A stretch of 6,704 nucleotides of DNA from Betaproteobacteria bacterium. GTDB lineage: Bacteria > Pseudomonadota > Gammaproteobacteria > Burkholderiales > SG8-41. The first letter of the stretch is position 1, and the number at the start of each line of letters is the position of its first letter. The notes beneath the pieces are model-generated. The model was not told the origin of the DNA, ran no database searches, and saw only the letters and a program-made list of their open reading frames with translations. Positions 5,172-6,704 of the stretch are shown piece by piece. Both the position numbers and the translations under genes were made by a program. The DNA is taken from positions 1-6,704 of the forward strand of contig JACOVL010000124.1 in assembly GCA_016177355.1 (NCBI GenBank), read 5' to 3'.

Positions 5172-5429
5172 CCGATTGCTGCATTGCGGCATTCTAGAAT
5201 TGCGCCCGCAGGGTCATTGACTGATATATTCCTTTTATTTCAAGCAAATACCATCATTCCCCCGTACGAGTGTAGTGCGCTGTGTTGTTGCACAAAAGTC
5301 ACTCCTTTTTAGTGCGCCTGGCGCCCGCAAGACGGGCCTGCTCGATCCACCTCGGAATCATGGCCCGGGGGGCGGCGGCGAGCGCTCTCTTGCAGGGGGC
5401 GTCACGCCGGAAACGATAAAGCGCTCGGC

Positions 5430-5435
5430 TAAAAT
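5430..5435 (+). promoter_or_regulatory. Possible -10 element of glnS
   Basis: TAAAAT in the context GGCTAAAATACGG, 21 bp before the glnS ATG. No good -35 is visible at 16-18 bp spacing. A start site near 5442 would leave a leader of about 15 nt. Confidence 0.45.
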
Positions 5436-5437
5436 AC

Positions 5438-5454
5438 GGCTTTCCCGGAAAGCC
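5438..5454 (+). promoter_or_regulatory. Dyad spanning the glnS ribosome binding site
   Basis: GGCTTTCC-C-GGAAAGCC: perfect 8-bp arms around one base, ending 2 bp before the glnS ATG. The right arm includes the only Shine-Dalgarno-like sequence (GGAAAG). As RNA it could hide the ribosome binding site if transcription begins upstream of 5438; otherwise it could be a DNA operator. Confidence 0.5.
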
Positions 5455-5456
5455 TG

Positions 5457-6704
<1,248 letters not shown>

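Larger units (their letters stand above)
5086..5456. other. Divergent intergenic region between the cytochrome operon and glnS
   Basis: A 371-bp stretch with no gene I can support. The half next to the cytochromes holds the FNR-type promoter (5129-5171), a perfect palindrome ATTCTAGAAT (5191-5200) and an AT-rich patch (about 5214-5260). The middle holds a direct repeat TAGTGCGC (5273-5280 and 5310-5317). The half next to glnS is GC-rich with an inverted pair CGAGCGCT/AGCGCTCG (5379-5386, 5420-5427), a -10-like TAAAAT (5430-5435) and an 8-bp dyad (5438-5454). Short open frames on both strands here lack recognisable content. Confidence 0.7.

Noticed and set aside
5322..5338. Stem GCCCG/CGGGC near a T-rich run (5306-5310) as a possible terminator.
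   Set aside because: Only 5 bp, and the T run is on the wrong side of the stem for transcription in either direction.

Overview
The window looks like chromosomal DNA of a high-GC betaproteobacterium. Two observations support this. The minus-strand order birA, coaX, SPOR-domain gene, meeting a stand-alone rfaE2, is an arrangement I associate with that class. The window also holds a glnS with a longer N-terminal linker than E. coli GlnRS. The genus cannot be fixed from the sequence alone.

Layout: (1) positions 1-411, + strand: 3' part of rfaE2 (ADP-heptose synthesis for LPS). (2) 413-3006, - strand: a housekeeping block transcribed birA (biotin-protein ligase/repressor), then coaX (type III pantothenate kinase), then a membrane-anchored SPOR-domain protein. 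Its last stop codon lies one base from the rfaE2 stop. Two kinds of short repeat interrupt the block: an inverted pair of about 32 bp between birA and coaX, and four tandem TGACTGG heptamers between coaX and the SPOR gene. (3) 3028-5171, - strand: a self-contained respiratory transcription unit. It has an FNR/DNR-type box with a well-spaced -10, a NapC/NirT-type membrane tetraheme cytochrome, a secreted diheme cytochrome with a likely ethylbenzene-dehydrogenase-type (EB_dh) haem domain, and a rho-independent terminator. (4) 5086-5456: a 371-bp divergent intergenic region with the cytochrome promoter on one side and a glnS promoter candidate on the other. (5) 5457-6704, + strand: 5' two thirds or so of glnS, running off the window.

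Functionally, most of the window is housekeeping: cofactor, LPS, cell-envelope and tRNA charging genes. The accessory part is the two-gene cytochrome unit. It reads as a small, probably anaerobically induced quinol-to-periplasm electron path: NapC-like quinol dehydrogenase, then a soluble diheme carrier or haem protein. No catalytic reductase lies beside it. The second haem site of the soluble cytochrome is written CWATCH, a CX3CH spacing instead of the usual CX2CH. This unit is the best candidate for something not well described.
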